Part shown: piece after piece, positions 24,685 through 33,908 of the stretch | How the letters are laid out: every line of letters starts with the position of its first letter | Numbering within the stretch: the stretch's first letter is position 1 | From: Paenibacillus sp. RC334 | Lineage (GTDB): Bacteria > Bacillota > Bacilli > Paenibacillales > Paenibacillaceae | NCBI RefSeq assembly: GCF_030034735.1 | Contig: NZ_CP125370.1 | Location: 5,441,001-5,505,000, forward strand | DNA: 64,000 nt | Direction of reading: 5' to 3' | The notes under the pieces: model-generated | What the model was told of the DNA's origin: nothing | Database searches by the model: none | Seen by the model: the letters and a program-made list of their open reading frames with translations, nothing else | Position numbers and translations under genes: made by a program

Positions 24685-25644
24685 CTAAAGCTGTAAAAAT
24701 TCGCTCATGGCGTGATCCGACAGATATGGTAAGTATTCATGGCCGTATTCGTGATACAGGAGCATTTCCTTGTCCGACGCGATTTTATTGTACACCGCAT
24801 ATTGTGTGGAAGGTGGGCAGATCGTATCCGACAGCCCCGTCACAAATAGCACCCGACCACGAATACGATCTGCCAAATGTTGAATGTCGATGTAGCCTAA
24901 TCGGTGAAATAACTCTTCCTCGCGCACATGATTCGGATCGAACCAGCGAAAATAATACACCAGCTCCTCATATGCAGACGTGGTGGCATCCAGCGCCCAA
25001 GCTCTTTTATAGTCCGACAGGAAAGGATATACCGGAACCGCTACACGTACACGTGGCTCCAATGCTGCGCAGGCAACCGTCAATGCTCCCCCTTGGGAGC
25101 AGCCGAATGCGCCGATTCGATTAGGGTCTACCTGCTCCATTGACATCAGAATGCGCACCGTCTGCACGGTATCCAAAAATACATTGCGGTAATAGAGCCG
25201 ATCCGGGCTCGGGTCGTCGATCCCCCGGATGATATGTCCGCGAATCGTCGTTCCCTGAACCTGCAAGTTGTCCTCGGACAGCCCGCCTTGCCCCCGGCAA
25301 TCCATGGCCAGCACGGTGAACCCGTGTGCGGCATAGCTCACTTTATCGAACCAATCGCCGCTGTCACAAGAATATCCGTGAAACATCGCTAAAGCAGGAC
25401 CTCTTTCCGTACTATGCTTGGGTCGGACGAGCTTTCCATGAACCTTCGCTCCGCCTACCCCTATAAAATACAGATGAAAGCACTCCACCAGCGGAGAGAC
25501 AAAATCGGCTGGCTCCAGCATATAATCCAGCGGCTGCCGCTCCAGCTCCTGTAGCGCCCGTTCCCAGTACGCATCAAAATCCGGCGGCTTCGGGCTACTG
25601 CCCATATACGACTGCAATTGCTGTAAAGACATGTCCTCCGGCAT
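24685..25644 (-). CDS. Acetyl xylan esterase / cephalosporin-C deacetylase (CE7)
   Basis: A 319-residue alpha/beta hydrolase of the CE7 (AXE1) family. It has FHGYSCDSGDWFDKVSYAAHGF, the oxyanion region, DCRGQGG, the nucleophile elbow GCSQGGALT near residue 181, Asp in TGLSDTICPPS near 270 and His in EYGHEYLP near 300. There is no signal peptide, so it acts in the cytosol and removes acetyl groups from imported oligosaccharides. The ATG at 25644 has AGGAGG 8 nt before it. It follows a GH130 phosphorylase by 12 nt, in the mannoside operon, so acetylated manno-oligosaccharides are the likely substrate. Confidence 0.9.
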   Translation of the reverse strand: MPEDMSLQQLQSYMGSSPKPPDFDAYWERALQELERQPLDYMLEPADFVSPLVECFHLYFIGVGGAKVHGKLVRPKHSTERGPALAMFHGYSCDSGDWFDKVSYAAHGFTVLAMDCRGQGGLSEDNLQVQGTTIRGHIIRGIDDPSPDRLYYRNVFLDTVQTVRILMSMEQVDPNRIGAFGCSQGGALTVACAALEPRVRVAVPVYPFLSDYKRAWALDATTSAYEELVYYFRWFDPNHVREEELFHRLGYIDIQHLADRIRGRVLFVTGLSDTICPPSTQYAVYNKIASDKEMLLYHEYGHEYLPYLSDHAMSEFLQL

Positions 25645-25656
25645 TCAGGTCCCCTC

Positions 25657-26706
25657 CTACATCCGGCCCAACTCATGGTCGTCTGCAACCACTTCATCCG
25701 TTGCGATGACATACTTCATCATGTCGGATACTGTCGTGTATGCGACACCTACATACGTGTCAGCGGCTCCATAATAGATCGCGATCCGTCCGGTGTCGGC
25801 ATCATGCAGCGTAGCACACGGGAACACTACGTTTGGCACAAAGCCACGTTCCTCGTACCATTCCTCCGGGGTCAGCACGAAATTGGAGGAACGATATTTA
25901 ACCTTAGATGGGTCATCCAGGTCAAGAACGGCTACCCCCATGCTGTATACCAGTCCATTGCACGTGCCCGTCACTCCGTGGTAGAACATGAGCCAGCCCT
26001 CGGTCGTCTCGATCGGAGCCGGTCCGCCGCCAATCTTCACTGATTGCCACCAGCCCTGTCCGCCCTTGCTCATCACATGACGGTGCTTGCCCCAATACAC
26101 CAGATCTGGGCTTTCACTGAGAAAAATATCGCCGAACGGCGTATGACCGCTGTCGCTCGGACGGGATAGCAGCACATAGTTTCCGTTTAGCTTACGAGGT
26201 AACAGCACACCGTTTCGATTAAACGGCAGGAACGGATTTTCCAATCGTACAAAGTTTTTAAAATCCTTCGTTTGCGCTATCCCCAACGCCGCACCGTAAA
26301 AATCTGTACACCAGATGATATAATATGTGTCCTCCACTCGGACCAGACGCGGATCGTAAGCATAATTAGGCTGGTAATCGTCCCCTTCCTCATCGACCAA
26401 ATGCAAGCGTTCCGTTTCGATGTCCCAAGCCAACCCGTCGTCACTCCAGCCCAGATGCAAATGCGGGCGTCCATTAATCGTTTCCGCCCGAAACACCCCC
26501 ACAAACCGCCCCTCATACGGAGCTACTGCACTGTTGAAAATACGGGCAATGCCCGGCACCGGATTGCGTCCAATGACCGGATTCTCAGTATGTCTCCATA
26601 CCGGAGCCTCACTGCCTTCAGGCTTATCCTGCCACGGCATTTCCGGCAGACTGTCTCCCACAATTCGTACGTTACCTACATCCAAATCCACATTCAATTT
26701 ACTCAT
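25657..26706 (-). CDS. GH130 beta-mannoside phosphorylase (GH130_2-like)
   Basis: A 349-residue GH130 enzyme with a five-bladed propeller fold. IFNSAVAPYEGRFVGVFRAE near residue 55, YDPRLVRVEDTYYIIWC near 118, FNRNGVLLPRKLNGNYVLLSRPSD near 170 and GGGPAPIETTEGWLMFYHGV near 237 are typical of subfamily 2-like members. Asp in YDPR is the usual proton donor position. These enzymes phosphorolyse beta-1,4-mannosides to mannose-1-phosphate; acceptors include mannose, manno-oligosaccharides and GlcNAc. Here the neighbours suggest beta-1,4-mannooligosaccharides. A second, different GH130 enzyme is encoded at 31371. Confidence 0.87.
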   Translation of the reverse strand: MSKLNVDLDVGNVRIVGDSLPEMPWQDKPEGSEAPVWRHTENPVIGRNPVPGIARIFNSAVAPYEGRFVGVFRAETINGRPHLHLGWSDDGLAWDIETERLHLVDEEGDDYQPNYAYDPRLVRVEDTYYIIWCTDFYGAALGIAQTKDFKNFVRLENPFLPFNRNGVLLPRKLNGNYVLLSRPSDSGHTPFGDIFLSESPDLVYWGKHRHVMSKGGQGWWQSVKIGGGPAPIETTEGWLMFYHGVTGTCNGLVYSMGVAVLDLDDPSKVKYRSSNFVLTPEEWYEERGFVPNVVFPCATLHDADTGRIAIYYGAADTYVGVAYTTVSDMMKYVIATDEVVADDHELGRM

Positions 26707-26765
26707 ACATATGCTCTCCTCTCACCGAGACACTTGATTTTTTGATTTTCTATTAAACCGTTGTT

Positions 26766-27599
26766 CTATTTCACTGAGCCCTGCGCGAATCCGTTATAGA
26801 TATATTTTTGTAATGACAAAAATGCAATAAGTGTCGGAATAATAGCAATGATTATACCCGCGCTGATCACTTCCCATTGCGAGCCATACGGCCCTTTAAA
26901 CTTGAACAACGCCGTCGAAATGACCTGAAGGCTTGTTTTGGGCATATACAGAAACGGGGTGTAAAAATCGTTGTAAATATTAACCCCTTTGATAATAATG
27001 ACCGTCACAATGGCGGGCTTGAGCAGGGGCAAAATAATGCGCCAGTAGATGGTCAGATAGGAGGCACCATCCAACATGGCCGATTCGTCCAGTGCCACCG
27101 CAATGGAATCCAGAAATTGCAGAAAAATATACACCGCAATAATATCGGTTCCCAAATACAGCAAAATAGCTGCCCAAGGCGTGTTAAACAGTTCCAGCTT
27201 GTTGATAATCTGGAATGTCGATACCTGTGTCGTTACCCCCGGAATGAGGGTTGCGAGCAAAAACGCACCCAGCATGAGACTTTTGCCTTTAAATTTAAAA
27301 CGATTCAAAATATACGCGATCATAGAGCCAGTCAACGTCGCGCCGATGATCGAAATGATCAGAATAAAGGCCGTGTTCACAAATCCGGTCAGCATGTTGC
27401 CGTTCACAAAGGCTTTGGCGTAGTTCGCCCAATTCAGCCAGTTCACCGGGGGAGTCAGAGGACTGGTTGCCGAATATTCAGCCTTCGTCTTCAAGGAAGC
27501 AAATAAAATCACGACAATCGGCAGCAGTGCGACGAACGCACCCAGCAAAAGCGCGGCATACTTGATGCTGTTCGCCAGCGTTCTTTTCAGCATATACAC
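26766..27599 (-). CDS. Carbohydrate ABC transporter permease (MalG-like)
   Basis: A 277-residue CUT1 permease with six helices. GAFVALLPIVVILFASLKTKAEY near the N-terminus and the EAA loop DESAMLDGASYLTIYWRIILP near residue 170 are family hallmarks, as is the C-terminal NGFAQGSVK. It follows the MalF-like gene by 2 nt. With that gene and the binding protein it forms an importer in the mannoside operon. No ATPase is encoded. Confidence 0.9.
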   Translation of the reverse strand: MYMLKRTLANSIKYAALLLGAFVALLPIVVILFASLKTKAEYSATSPLTPPVNWLNWANYAKAFVNGNMLTGFVNTAFILIISIIGATLTGSMIAYILNRFKFKGKSLMLGAFLLATLIPGVTTQVSTFQIINKLELFNTPWAAILLYLGTDIIAVYIFLQFLDSIAVALDESAMLDGASYLTIYWRIILPLLKPAIVTVIIIKGVNIYNDFYTPFLYMPKTSLQVISTALFKFKGPYGSQWEVISAGIIIAIIPTLIAFLSLQKYIYNGFAQGSVK

Positions 27600-27601
27600 G
27601 G

Positions 27602-28486
27602 TTAATCCTCCTCCCCCCGAATCAGCAAACGTTGCAGCAGCGTAACTACAATCACGATCAGCAGCAAAATAACCGCCATCGCCGAGGCCAGACCGACCTT
27701 GCTGTATTTGAACGCCACGTCAATCGTCTGAATGACGAACGTTTTACTGCCATTGGAGCCGCCAGTCATAATATACGGAATATCGAATGCACTGATCGCA
27801 CCGCTAATCGCCAAGATGAGATTCAGCTGCAAAATCCGCTTGATACTCGGCAAAATAATGTACCGAAACTGATGCCAGCGGTTGGCCCCGTCCATATCAG
27901 ACGCTTCATACAGATCACTTGATATGGAGGAAATCGCACCGAGAAACACAATAAAGTTAAAGCCCATGTATCTCCAGATCGACGTGCCAGCCAGTGAAAT
28001 ATTGATAATCTCCGGGTTGCCCAGCCACAGCTTGATATACGAACCCAGCCCCAGTGCCTGAAGTAGTGTATCCAGCGTGCCGTCCGGCTTGAAGAAGAAC
28101 AGAAAAATAAAACCAATGGCCACCCCGTTCATCAGGGAAGGGAAAAATAAAATGCCCTTAAACACATTTTTAAACCAGGTTTGAAAGCTGAGAATGGTTG
28201 CAAAATAAAGGGCCAGCCCCATCTGTACAAACGTAGCGACAAAGTAATACAGACTGACCTTAAACACCGAAAAATACTCGGGGTCGGTAAAGATTTTGGT
28301 ATAGTTTTCAAAGCCCACATATTCAAGACGCTTACTATAGCCGTTCCAGTCCGAAAAGCTGTATTTGAACATGTTGATCACTGGCAAGTACGCAAAAGTG
28401 ACCAGCAGCGCCAGCGGAATAAATGAAAAGGCTGCAATAATCGCCATTCTTTGTTTGGAGTAGCTGAGATTCGAAAATTTAAACAT
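27602..28486 (-). CDS. Carbohydrate ABC transporter permease (MalF-like)
   Basis: A 294-residue CUT1 permease. YSFSDWNGYSKRLEYVGFENYTKIF near residue 37 is the characteristic first external loop. YEASDMDGANRWHQFRYIILP near residue 190 is the EAA loop, and IMTGGSNGSKTFVIQTID near 235 is the C-terminal conserved block. It lies about 65 nt after the binding-protein gene and 2 nt before the MalG-like gene. The putative substrate is mannobiose or a longer manno-oligosaccharide. Confidence 0.9.
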   Translation of the reverse strand: MFKFSNLSYSKQRMAIIAAFSFIPLALLVTFAYLPVINMFKYSFSDWNGYSKRLEYVGFENYTKIFTDPEYFSVFKVSLYYFVATFVQMGLALYFATILSFQTWFKNVFKGILFFPSLMNGVAIGFIFLFFFKPDGTLDTLLQALGLGSYIKLWLGNPEIINISLAGTSIWRYMGFNFIVFLGAISSISSDLYEASDMDGANRWHQFRYIILPSIKRILQLNLILAISGAISAFDIPYIMTGGSNGSKTFVIQTIDVAFKYSKVGLASAMAVILLLIVIVVTLLQRLLIRGEED

Positions 28487-28553
28487 GCTGCACCTCCTGG
28501 CTATCCGTCCATCGACTGCTACGTCGATCCTTTCTAATCGTCAGTTCAGATGA

Positions 28554-29876
28554 CTATTTGGCTTCCTTCGCAGCCACTTCAGCACGCGCCTTCACCCATG
28601 CGTCGTTCAGATCCTTCATAATGGTGTCATACGATTCCGGGCGGTTACCGACCGCTGCCTCAATAATGCGTTTCTTGAAGTCCGGCTGCCACAAACCGAT
28701 TTCTCCCTTTGTGTCGATTTTATTGACAATCCCTTCCTGTCCTTTTGGCGAAGGAGTGAGCGTTTCAAAGACAACTCCTTGATCTTCGTATTGCTTCAGA
28801 ATGTTAGGCAATTCCGCACCCTTCAGCGGACTGATGCTGCCCGCCTGCTCTACAGCATAGTTGGACTTGTCAGTAAACCAGTCCACCCAGGCACGGGCCG
28901 CTGCTTTATTTTCACTGTTTACGTTAATGCCGAGGTTGTAATCACCTGCCAGCGGAACAAGCACCTTGGAGGCATTTGTCGGAAACGGCATAAAGCCGAT
29001 ATCATCCTTGTTGGTGGCTGTGCTTTTGATCTGGTCAATGGCCCAGGAGCCAAGTACCATCGTACCGATTTTGCCTTGAGCCAAATCCGCCTTGGAGGTC
29101 TCCCAATCCGTCGTGGTCGGGTCTTTTTCAATCAGACCATTTTTAGCGGCATCGTACATGATCTTATACAGCTCATAGTGAGGCTGACCCTTCGTGAAAT
29201 TGTCGTCTGTACTCGGCTGTGTGACATTCACATATTCCTTCGTACCCGCCACTGTAGCCAAATCAGCTTCCCACTGGGTCAGTGCCCACCCGGAGGCATA
29301 GTTCGTAAACAGCGGCACTGCCTTGGTTTTGTCCTTAATCTGCTGTAGCGCTTTCAAAAATTGATCCGGGGTTTTAGGAAGTTGCGTGATCCCCGCATCC
29401 TTGAACACATTTTTGTTATAAATCACACCGGAATACGTCATTGCTACCGGAATACCGTAGACATTATTGTCCACCATACGTTCTTCAATGCCGGTATACT
29501 TGCTTTTCATCTCCTCATAAGTGCCCAGTGGTTCGAAAAATTCGGGTAGTTCTGCAATGGGAATGCTGGTAGGAATAAGCAAAACATCTCCGTAATCCCT
29601 GGTGCCCATCCGAATTTTAATTTGGCTCTCATAATCGGCTAATGCCTGAAAATTGACCTTCACCTTCGGATAAAGCTTGTTAAATTCCTTGGCGTAGTCC
29701 TGAAACACCGTATCCACAATGTCTGTCCGTTGTGTAATGACCGTGATTTCACCCTCCACATCCTTCGGATCAGAGCTGGCTGCTGGCGTATCTGATCCTT
29801 TTGGGGCACACCCTGCAAACAACCCCGCTAACAATAGCACCGATAGTAACGGCACCAAAACCTTGGACAACTTCAT
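28554..29876 (-). CDS. Extracellular sugar-binding lipoprotein (family 1)
   Basis: A 440-residue lipoprotein. The signal peptide VLVPLLSVLLLAGLFAGC has its lipobox Cys near residue 23, followed by a Ser/Pro-rich linker. YAKEFNKLYPKVKVNFQAL and GIPVAMTYSGVIYNKNVFKDAG are typical of family 1 binding proteins. It is the first gene of the operon running through two permeases, GH130 and CE7 genes. AGGAGGGG lies before the ATG. A TATCGTTA operator-like word and a cre-like site lie within 76 nt upstream, so induction by mannosides and catabolite repression are likely. Confidence 0.88.
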   Translation of the reverse strand: MKLSKVLVPLLSVLLLAGLFAGCAPKGSDTPAASSDPKDVEGEITVITQRTDIVDTVFQDYAKEFNKLYPKVKVNFQALADYESQIKIRMGTRDYGDVLLIPTSIPIAELPEFFEPLGTYEEMKSKYTGIEERMVDNNVYGIPVAMTYSGVIYNKNVFKDAGITQLPKTPDQFLKALQQIKDKTKAVPLFTNYASGWALTQWEADLATVAGTKEYVNVTQPSTDDNFTKGQPHYELYKIMYDAAKNGLIEKDPTTTDWETSKADLAQGKIGTMVLGSWAIDQIKSTATNKDDIGFMPFPTNASKVLVPLAGDYNLGINVNSENKAAARAWVDWFTDKSNYAVEQAGSISPLKGAELPNILKQYEDQGVVFETLTPSPKGQEGIVNKIDTKGEIGLWQPDFKKRIIEAAVGNRPESYDTIMKDLNDAWVKARAEVAAKEAK

Positions 29877-30198
29877 AAAACGACCCCTCCTGCTTTTTAA
29901 AATAAGGTTATCGTTAAACTAACAAAATCATTTTATTATGATAACGCTTACTATGTCAATTTTATTATTTTGTGAATATATAAGCAGAGCTATAAAAGTT
30001 TCATAATTTCAATACAATCCGGACAGTTCTTCCCACCCAGAGTAATAACGATAGCAGCACAGCTGCCCTGCAACATAACCATTAGCCTTGGGGTAACAGT
30101 TATGTTTCAGAAGAGTTGACAGCTTTGAAATACGTGATTATGATTTTGAATAAAGTTAACGATAACCTAATATAATTTACTAAGGAGGGTTTTGCCTC
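29877..30198. promoter_or_regulatory. Divergent control region of the mannoside operons
   Basis: A 322-bp gap with three copies of the 8-mer TAACGATA/TATCGTTA (29909-29916, 30046-30053, 30157-30164). The outer two extend to the pseudo-palindrome GTTAnCGnTAAC and face opposite ways. A cre-like site is at 29939-29952. An 8-bp inverted repeat (AACATAAC 30072-30079, GTTATGTT 30099-30106) is also present. The epimerase promoter TTGAAT (30146-30151) / TATAAT (30171-30176) straddles one copy. These are good candidates for sites of the LacI regulator encoded at 32768. Confidence 0.65.
29939..29952 (-). promoter_or_regulatory. cre-like site before the mannoside transport operon
   Basis: AGTAAGCGTTATCA on the minus strand fits the cre consensus except at the first base. 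It lies about 63 nt before the binding-protein start codon. Confidence 0.5.
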
Positions 30199-31374
30199 TT
30201 GGACACGTTGCTACATGAGATCAGACAGGAATGGAAGGATCATATACTCCCGTTCTGGCTAAGGTTGAAGGATGAAGCGCACGGTGGATTTTATGGTGAG
30301 GTGGATGTCGATCTGCACATCCATACGGAGGCGAACAAGGGTGGGATTGCTACTGCACGGTTACTCTGGTCATTCTCCGCGGCAGCCCGTGTGACCGGGG
30401 AACGCATCTATAAGGATGCCGCACGACACGCTTTCCTGTTTCTGCAAGAACACCTGATAGACCCGGTATATGGAGGAATGTACTGGATGGCAGATCATAC
30501 GGGCCGTCCTGCCGACACAGGCAAGCACGTCTATGCACAGGCATTCGCCATTTATGCCTTGTCCGAATATGCGCGGGCAACGGGCGACCCCGATGCACTG
30601 CCACTAGCTAAGGAGCTGTTTCACCTGCTGGAGCAAAAAGGATATGATCGCACCCGCCAGGCATACAGTGAACAATTTGACCGTATGTGGAACACACAGC
30701 CTAATGAGCTGCTCAGCGAAAACGGGGTTACTGCGCATATCACCATGAATACACATATTCATGTTCTGGAAGCGTATACCCAATTACTGCGCGTATGGCC
30801 GGATAAAAGCGTGCGAGATGCACTGGCGAATGTACTGGACATTTTATACAGTCGTGTTTACGATGCTTCCGCCCGGCGGTTGGGGGTATTTTTCGACAGT
30901 GACTGGCGCTCTCTGCTCGACCTGACCTCGTACGGTCACGACATTGAAGCTAGTTGGCTGATTGAGGAAGCTATGAACGTACTGGGGCACCATCCCCCGG
31001 AATATGTAGACATGATGGTGGATATCGCCCATGCGGTAGCCGAACGTGCTATTCAGCCAGATGGTTCACTGATCAACGAACGGGAAGGCGATCAGGTAGA
31101 CACCTCGCGCATATGGTGGGTACAGGCAGAAGGAATCGTCGGCTTTTACAATGCGTATCAACGAACACAGGACGAACGTTTCTTACAGATTGTACGGGAT
31201 TTGTGGGCCTACACTCGGCAGTATATCGTAGATCCACGACCTGGAGGTGAATGGTTCTGGTCCGTTCAAGCGGATGGCAAGCCTGATCCAAAAGAAGTTG
31301 CTGGGCCTTGGAAATGCCCTTATCACAACAGCCGATTTTGCATCGAAATGCTGGAAAGGATGGGAACGAAATGA
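30199..31374 (+). CDS. Cellobiose/mannobiose 2-epimerase
   Basis: A 391-residue (alpha/alpha)6-barrel enzyme of the AGE/CE superfamily. [11 protein letters not shown] near residue 29, the [16 protein letters not shown] block near 190 and [15 protein letters not shown] near 253 carry the conserved His residues of cellobiose 2-epimerases. It converts the reducing-end sugar of beta-1,4 disaccharides; here mannobiose to mannosylglucose is likely, because the next gene encodes a mannosylglucose phosphorylase. The start is TTG at 30199 with GGAGG 10 nt upstream. Its TGA overlaps the next ATG (ATGA). A LacI-type operator lies between its -35 and -10 boxes. Confidence 0.9.
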   Translation: MDTLLHEIRQEWKDHILPFWLRLKDEAHGGFYGEVDVDLHIHTEANKGGIATARLLWSFSAAARVTGERIYKDAARHAFLFLQEHLIDPVYGGMYWMADHTGRPADTGKHVYAQAFAIYALSEYARATGDPDALPLAKELFHLLEQKGYDRTRQAYSEQFDRMWNTQPNELLSENGVTAHITMNTHIHVLEAYTQLLRVWPDKSVRDALANVLDILYSRVYDASARRLGVFFDSDWRSLLDLTSYGHDIEASWLIEEAMNVLGHHPPEYVDMMVDIAHAVAERAIQPDGSLINEREGDQVDTSRIWWVQAEGIVGFYNAYQRTQDERFLQIVRDLWAYTRQYIVDPRPGGEWFWSVQADGKPDPKEVAGPWKCPYHNSRFCIEMLERMGTK

Positions 31375-32570
31375 TTCATACCCAATACAATAAGCTGCTT
31401 GCGCAACAAGAGGAACTGATTACACGCCCGAATGAGGTCAACACCACCTTTTACAATGGCATCTACGAACGCTACCGTTACCCTGTACTCACACGTCATC
31501 ACGTCCCGCTGCACTGGCGGTTTGATTTGAACGAGCAGACGAACCCGTTTTTCATGGAGCGTCTGGGTGTGAATGCAGCGCTAAACCCTGGCGCGATCTA
31601 TCATGAGGGCAAATATATTCTGGTTTCCCGCACCGAGGGGCTGGATCGGAAATCGTTTTTTGCCCTGGCCGAGAGCGATAACGGTATTGACCAGTTCCGG
31701 TTCATCGATGCTCCATTAATATGGGACGATATCGACCCGGACGAAACGAACATGTACGATATGCGTCTGGTGAAGCATGAGGATGGCTGGATCTACGGCA
31801 TTTATTGCTCGGAGAAAAAGGACCCTGACGCACCAGCACACGACACCTCCAGCGCTGTCGCCCAGGCCGGACTGGTCCGCACCCGCGACCTTCGCACATG
31901 GACCCGTCTACCGAATATCTCCACCCGATCACCGCAACAGCGTAACGTTGTCCTGCACCCCGAATTCGTGAACGGCCAATACGCCTTTTACACGCGTCCG
32001 CAGGACGGTTTTATTTCCACCGGCTCGGGCGGCGGCATTGCCTTCGGTCTGTGCGAGGATATTACACAGCCTGTGATTGAGAGCGAAGCAGTGATTGACG
32101 AGCGCTGCTATCATACAGTGTACGAAGCCAAGAACGGACAAGGGCCCGCTCCGATCAAGACCAGCCGCGGCTGGATTCATATCGCTCATGGCGTACGCAA
32201 TACCGCCGCTGGTTTGCGATATGTGCTGTACACCTTTGCCACCAGCCTGGAGGACCCTTCGCGCGTCATCGCCAAGCCCGGCGGGCATTTTATAGCCCCC
32301 TATGATGAAGAGCGTGTCGGGGATGTCTCGAACGTTATTTTTTGCAATGGAGCAGTGGTTAACGAGCAAAATGAAGTCTTTATTTACTACGCCTCCAGTG
32401 ATACCCGTATCCACGTGGCAACAACGACCGTCGCCCGCTTGGAGGACTACACGTTCAACACACCGCCTGACCCACTGCGTTCACTCGGCAGCGCCGCTGT
32501 CCGACGTGAGCTGATTCAGCGGAATGAAGCGCTATTGCAGGCACGCCCTCATTCTTCGCAGCGGTCATAA
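31371..32570 (+). CDS. 4-O-beta-D-mannosyl-D-glucose phosphorylase (GH130_1)
   Basis: A 399-residue GH130 enzyme. [25 protein letters not shown] near residue 62, [22 protein letters not shown] near 126, [20 protein letters not shown] near 207 and [15 protein letters not shown] near 345 closely follow mannosylglucose phosphorylases of Bacteroides fragilis and Ruminococcus albus type. It phosphorolyses mannosylglucose to mannose-1-phosphate and glucose. The ATG at 31371 overlaps the stop of the epimerase gene by 4 nt and has AAAGGA upstream, so production of both enzymes is coupled. This pair is the core of the known epimerase-phosphorylase mannan pathway. Confidence 0.9.
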   Translation: MIHTQYNKLLAQQEELITRPNEVNTTFYNGIYERYRYPVLTRHHVPLHWRFDLNEQTNPFFMERLGVNAALNPGAIYHEGKYILVSRTEGLDRKSFFALAESDNGIDQFRFIDAPLIWDDIDPDETNMYDMRLVKHEDGWIYGIYCSEKKDPDAPAHDTSSAVAQAGLVRTRDLRTWTRLPNISTRSPQQRNVVLHPEFVNGQYAFYTRPQDGFISTGSGGGIAFGLCEDITQPVIESEAVIDERCYHTVYEAKNGQGPAPIKTSRGWIHIAHGVRNTAAGLRYVLYTFATSLEDPSRVIAKPGGHFIAPYDEERVGDVSNVIFCNGAVVNEQNEVFIYYASSDTRIHVATTTVARLEDYTFNTPPDPLRSLGSAAVRRELIQRNEALLQARPHSSQRS

Positions 32571-32588
32571 GCCGCAAGCTTTATCCTG

Positions 32589-32730
32589 CCTGCGGAACCA
32601 TGTATACTATCCAGAGAACAACTGTTATCCGCAGGCTAATGATTGTTCTCTGGGCAGCTACGCTGCTGCTCTTTATGTTTACAGGACAGCTATGCTGCTG
32701 ATTTTTCTCGACAGGGCGGCTATGCTGCTG
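32589..32730 (+). repeat. Interleaved inverted repeats and three spaced copies of a GCAGC-TAY-GCTGC hairpin
   Basis: CCTGCGGA (32589-32596) pairs with TCCGCAGG (32628-32635), and CCAGAGAACAA (32611-32621) pairs with TTGTTCTCTGG (32643-32653); the two stems interleave. Then three 17-bp copies of GGGCAGCTAYGCTGCTG-like sequence follow at 32652-32668, 32684-32700 and 32714-32730, at 32 and 30 bp spacing. All lie between the phosphorylase gene and the LacI gene. Confidence 0.6.
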
Positions 32731-32767
32731 ATGTTGATCTTTTTTAAATTGGAAGGCGGAACAGGAA

Positions 32768-33781
32768 ATGAAGAGCAACGTAACGATGCGGGACATTGCA
32801 GAAAAGCTGGGGGTTAGCAGCGTGACCGTGTCGAAGGCGCTCAATGACAAGGATGGAGTTAGCGATGAGCTAAAGGAGCGCATCAAGACGCTTGCGGGCG
32901 AAATGGGCTACCGTTTCAATACCGCTGCCAAGTCCATGAAGGAGGGCCTCACCTATAACATTGGTGTTGTCATTCCCGAGCGTTTTACCGGCCCCGGCCA
33001 ATCGTTTTATCTGCACATCTATCAGCAAATTTCGCGGGAACTCGAGCAATACGGCTACTACGGCATTCTTCACATCCTCCATCGCGAGGACGAAGAACAG
33101 CTTAATCTGCCACGTATCTATTACGATCGCAAGGTGGATGGCTTCATTCTTCTGGGACAAGTGAGTAAGCCATATATTGAGCTAGTGCAGTCCATGGACC
33201 TGCCCAAAATGTTTCTTGATTTTTATGATGAGCATGCCGATATTGACTCCGTAGTAACCGATAATTTTTACGGAGCCTACGAGCTGACCAACTATTTGAT
33301 CGCCCAGGGACACCGGGACATCGCATATGTGGGTAATCTCTACTCCACCAGTAGCATTCAGGACCGTTTCCTCGGCTACTATAAATCCTTGCTGGAGCAC
33401 AGGCTGCCCCTGCGTAACGAGTGGGTGCTCAGCGACCGGGACGACGAGGGCGTATACGTTGATATGGAGCTGCCTCAGCCACTGCCGACCGCCTTCGTAT
33501 GCAACTGTGACCAGGTCGCGTACAACCTGGTGCAAAAGCTCATTGCTCTGGGATACCGTGTGCCTGAAGATTGCTCTGTGGTTGGCTTCGACAACGATGT
33601 ATATGCCACCCTTATTGTTCCGCAGCTGACTACCGTTGGAGTGGACATTGAACAGATGGCACGTACTGCCATTGAATCGATGATGAAAAAAATAAGCCAT
33701 CCCGGCAGTCGTTTTGGCCGGGTCCTTGTACAAGGTCACATCGTGTATCGCGATTCCGTGCAGCGCATGGAGAGGCCGTGA
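32768..33781 (+). CDS. LacI-family regulator of mannoside genes
   Basis: A 337-residue LacI-type regulator. MRDIAEKLGVSSVTVSKALN near residue 7 is the helix-turn-helix; YRFNTAAKSMKEG is the hinge. The effector domain includes IGVVIPERFT, DGFILLGQVS and GFDNDVYATLIVPQLTTVGVD. It follows the mannosylglucose phosphorylase gene by 197 bp, so it probably controls the mannoside operons from the TATCGTTA-type sites at 29.9-30.2 kb. It has GGAAGG before the ATG and its own terminator. The effector is unknown; a manno-disaccharide is likely. Confidence 0.85.
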   Translation: MKSNVTMRDIAEKLGVSSVTVSKALNDKDGVSDELKERIKTLAGEMGYRFNTAAKSMKEGLTYNIGVVIPERFTGPGQSFYLHIYQQISRELEQYGYYGILHILHREDEEQLNLPRIYYDRKVDGFILLGQVSKPYIELVQSMDLPKMFLDFYDEHADIDSVVTDNFYGAYELTNYLIAQGHRDIAYVGNLYSTSSIQDRFLGYYKSLLEHRLPLRNEWVLSDRDDEGVYVDMELPQPLPTAFVCNCDQVAYNLVQKLIALGYRVPEDCSVVGFDNDVYATLIVPQLTTVGVDIEQMARTAIESMMKKISHPGSRFGRVLVQGHIVYRDSVQRMERP

Positions 33782-33828
33782 TCGATGTATGCCTTGGACA
33801 ATTGGCCCTATTCTCAAAGCTTCACAAC

Positions 33829-33864
33829 CAAAAGCCGCTCAGCATGTCGCTGGAGCGGCTTTTG
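33829..33864 (+). terminator. Bidirectional terminator after the LacI-type gene
   Basis: CAAAAGCCGCTC (33829-33840) and GAGCGGCTTTTG (33853-33864) form a perfect 12-bp stem. T-rich flanks on both sides let it serve the convergent YdjO-like gene too. Confidence 0.8.
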
Positions 33865-33908
33865 ATGTTCATAGATTCTACACACGTGGTCAACATACTC
33901 GCCTTTAC

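Noticed and set aside
32524..32817. 97-codon plus-strand frame between the GH130_1 gene and the LacI gene
   Set aside because: Its repeated AMLL peptide only reflects the three DNA repeats, it overlaps both neighbours, and has no ribosome binding site.
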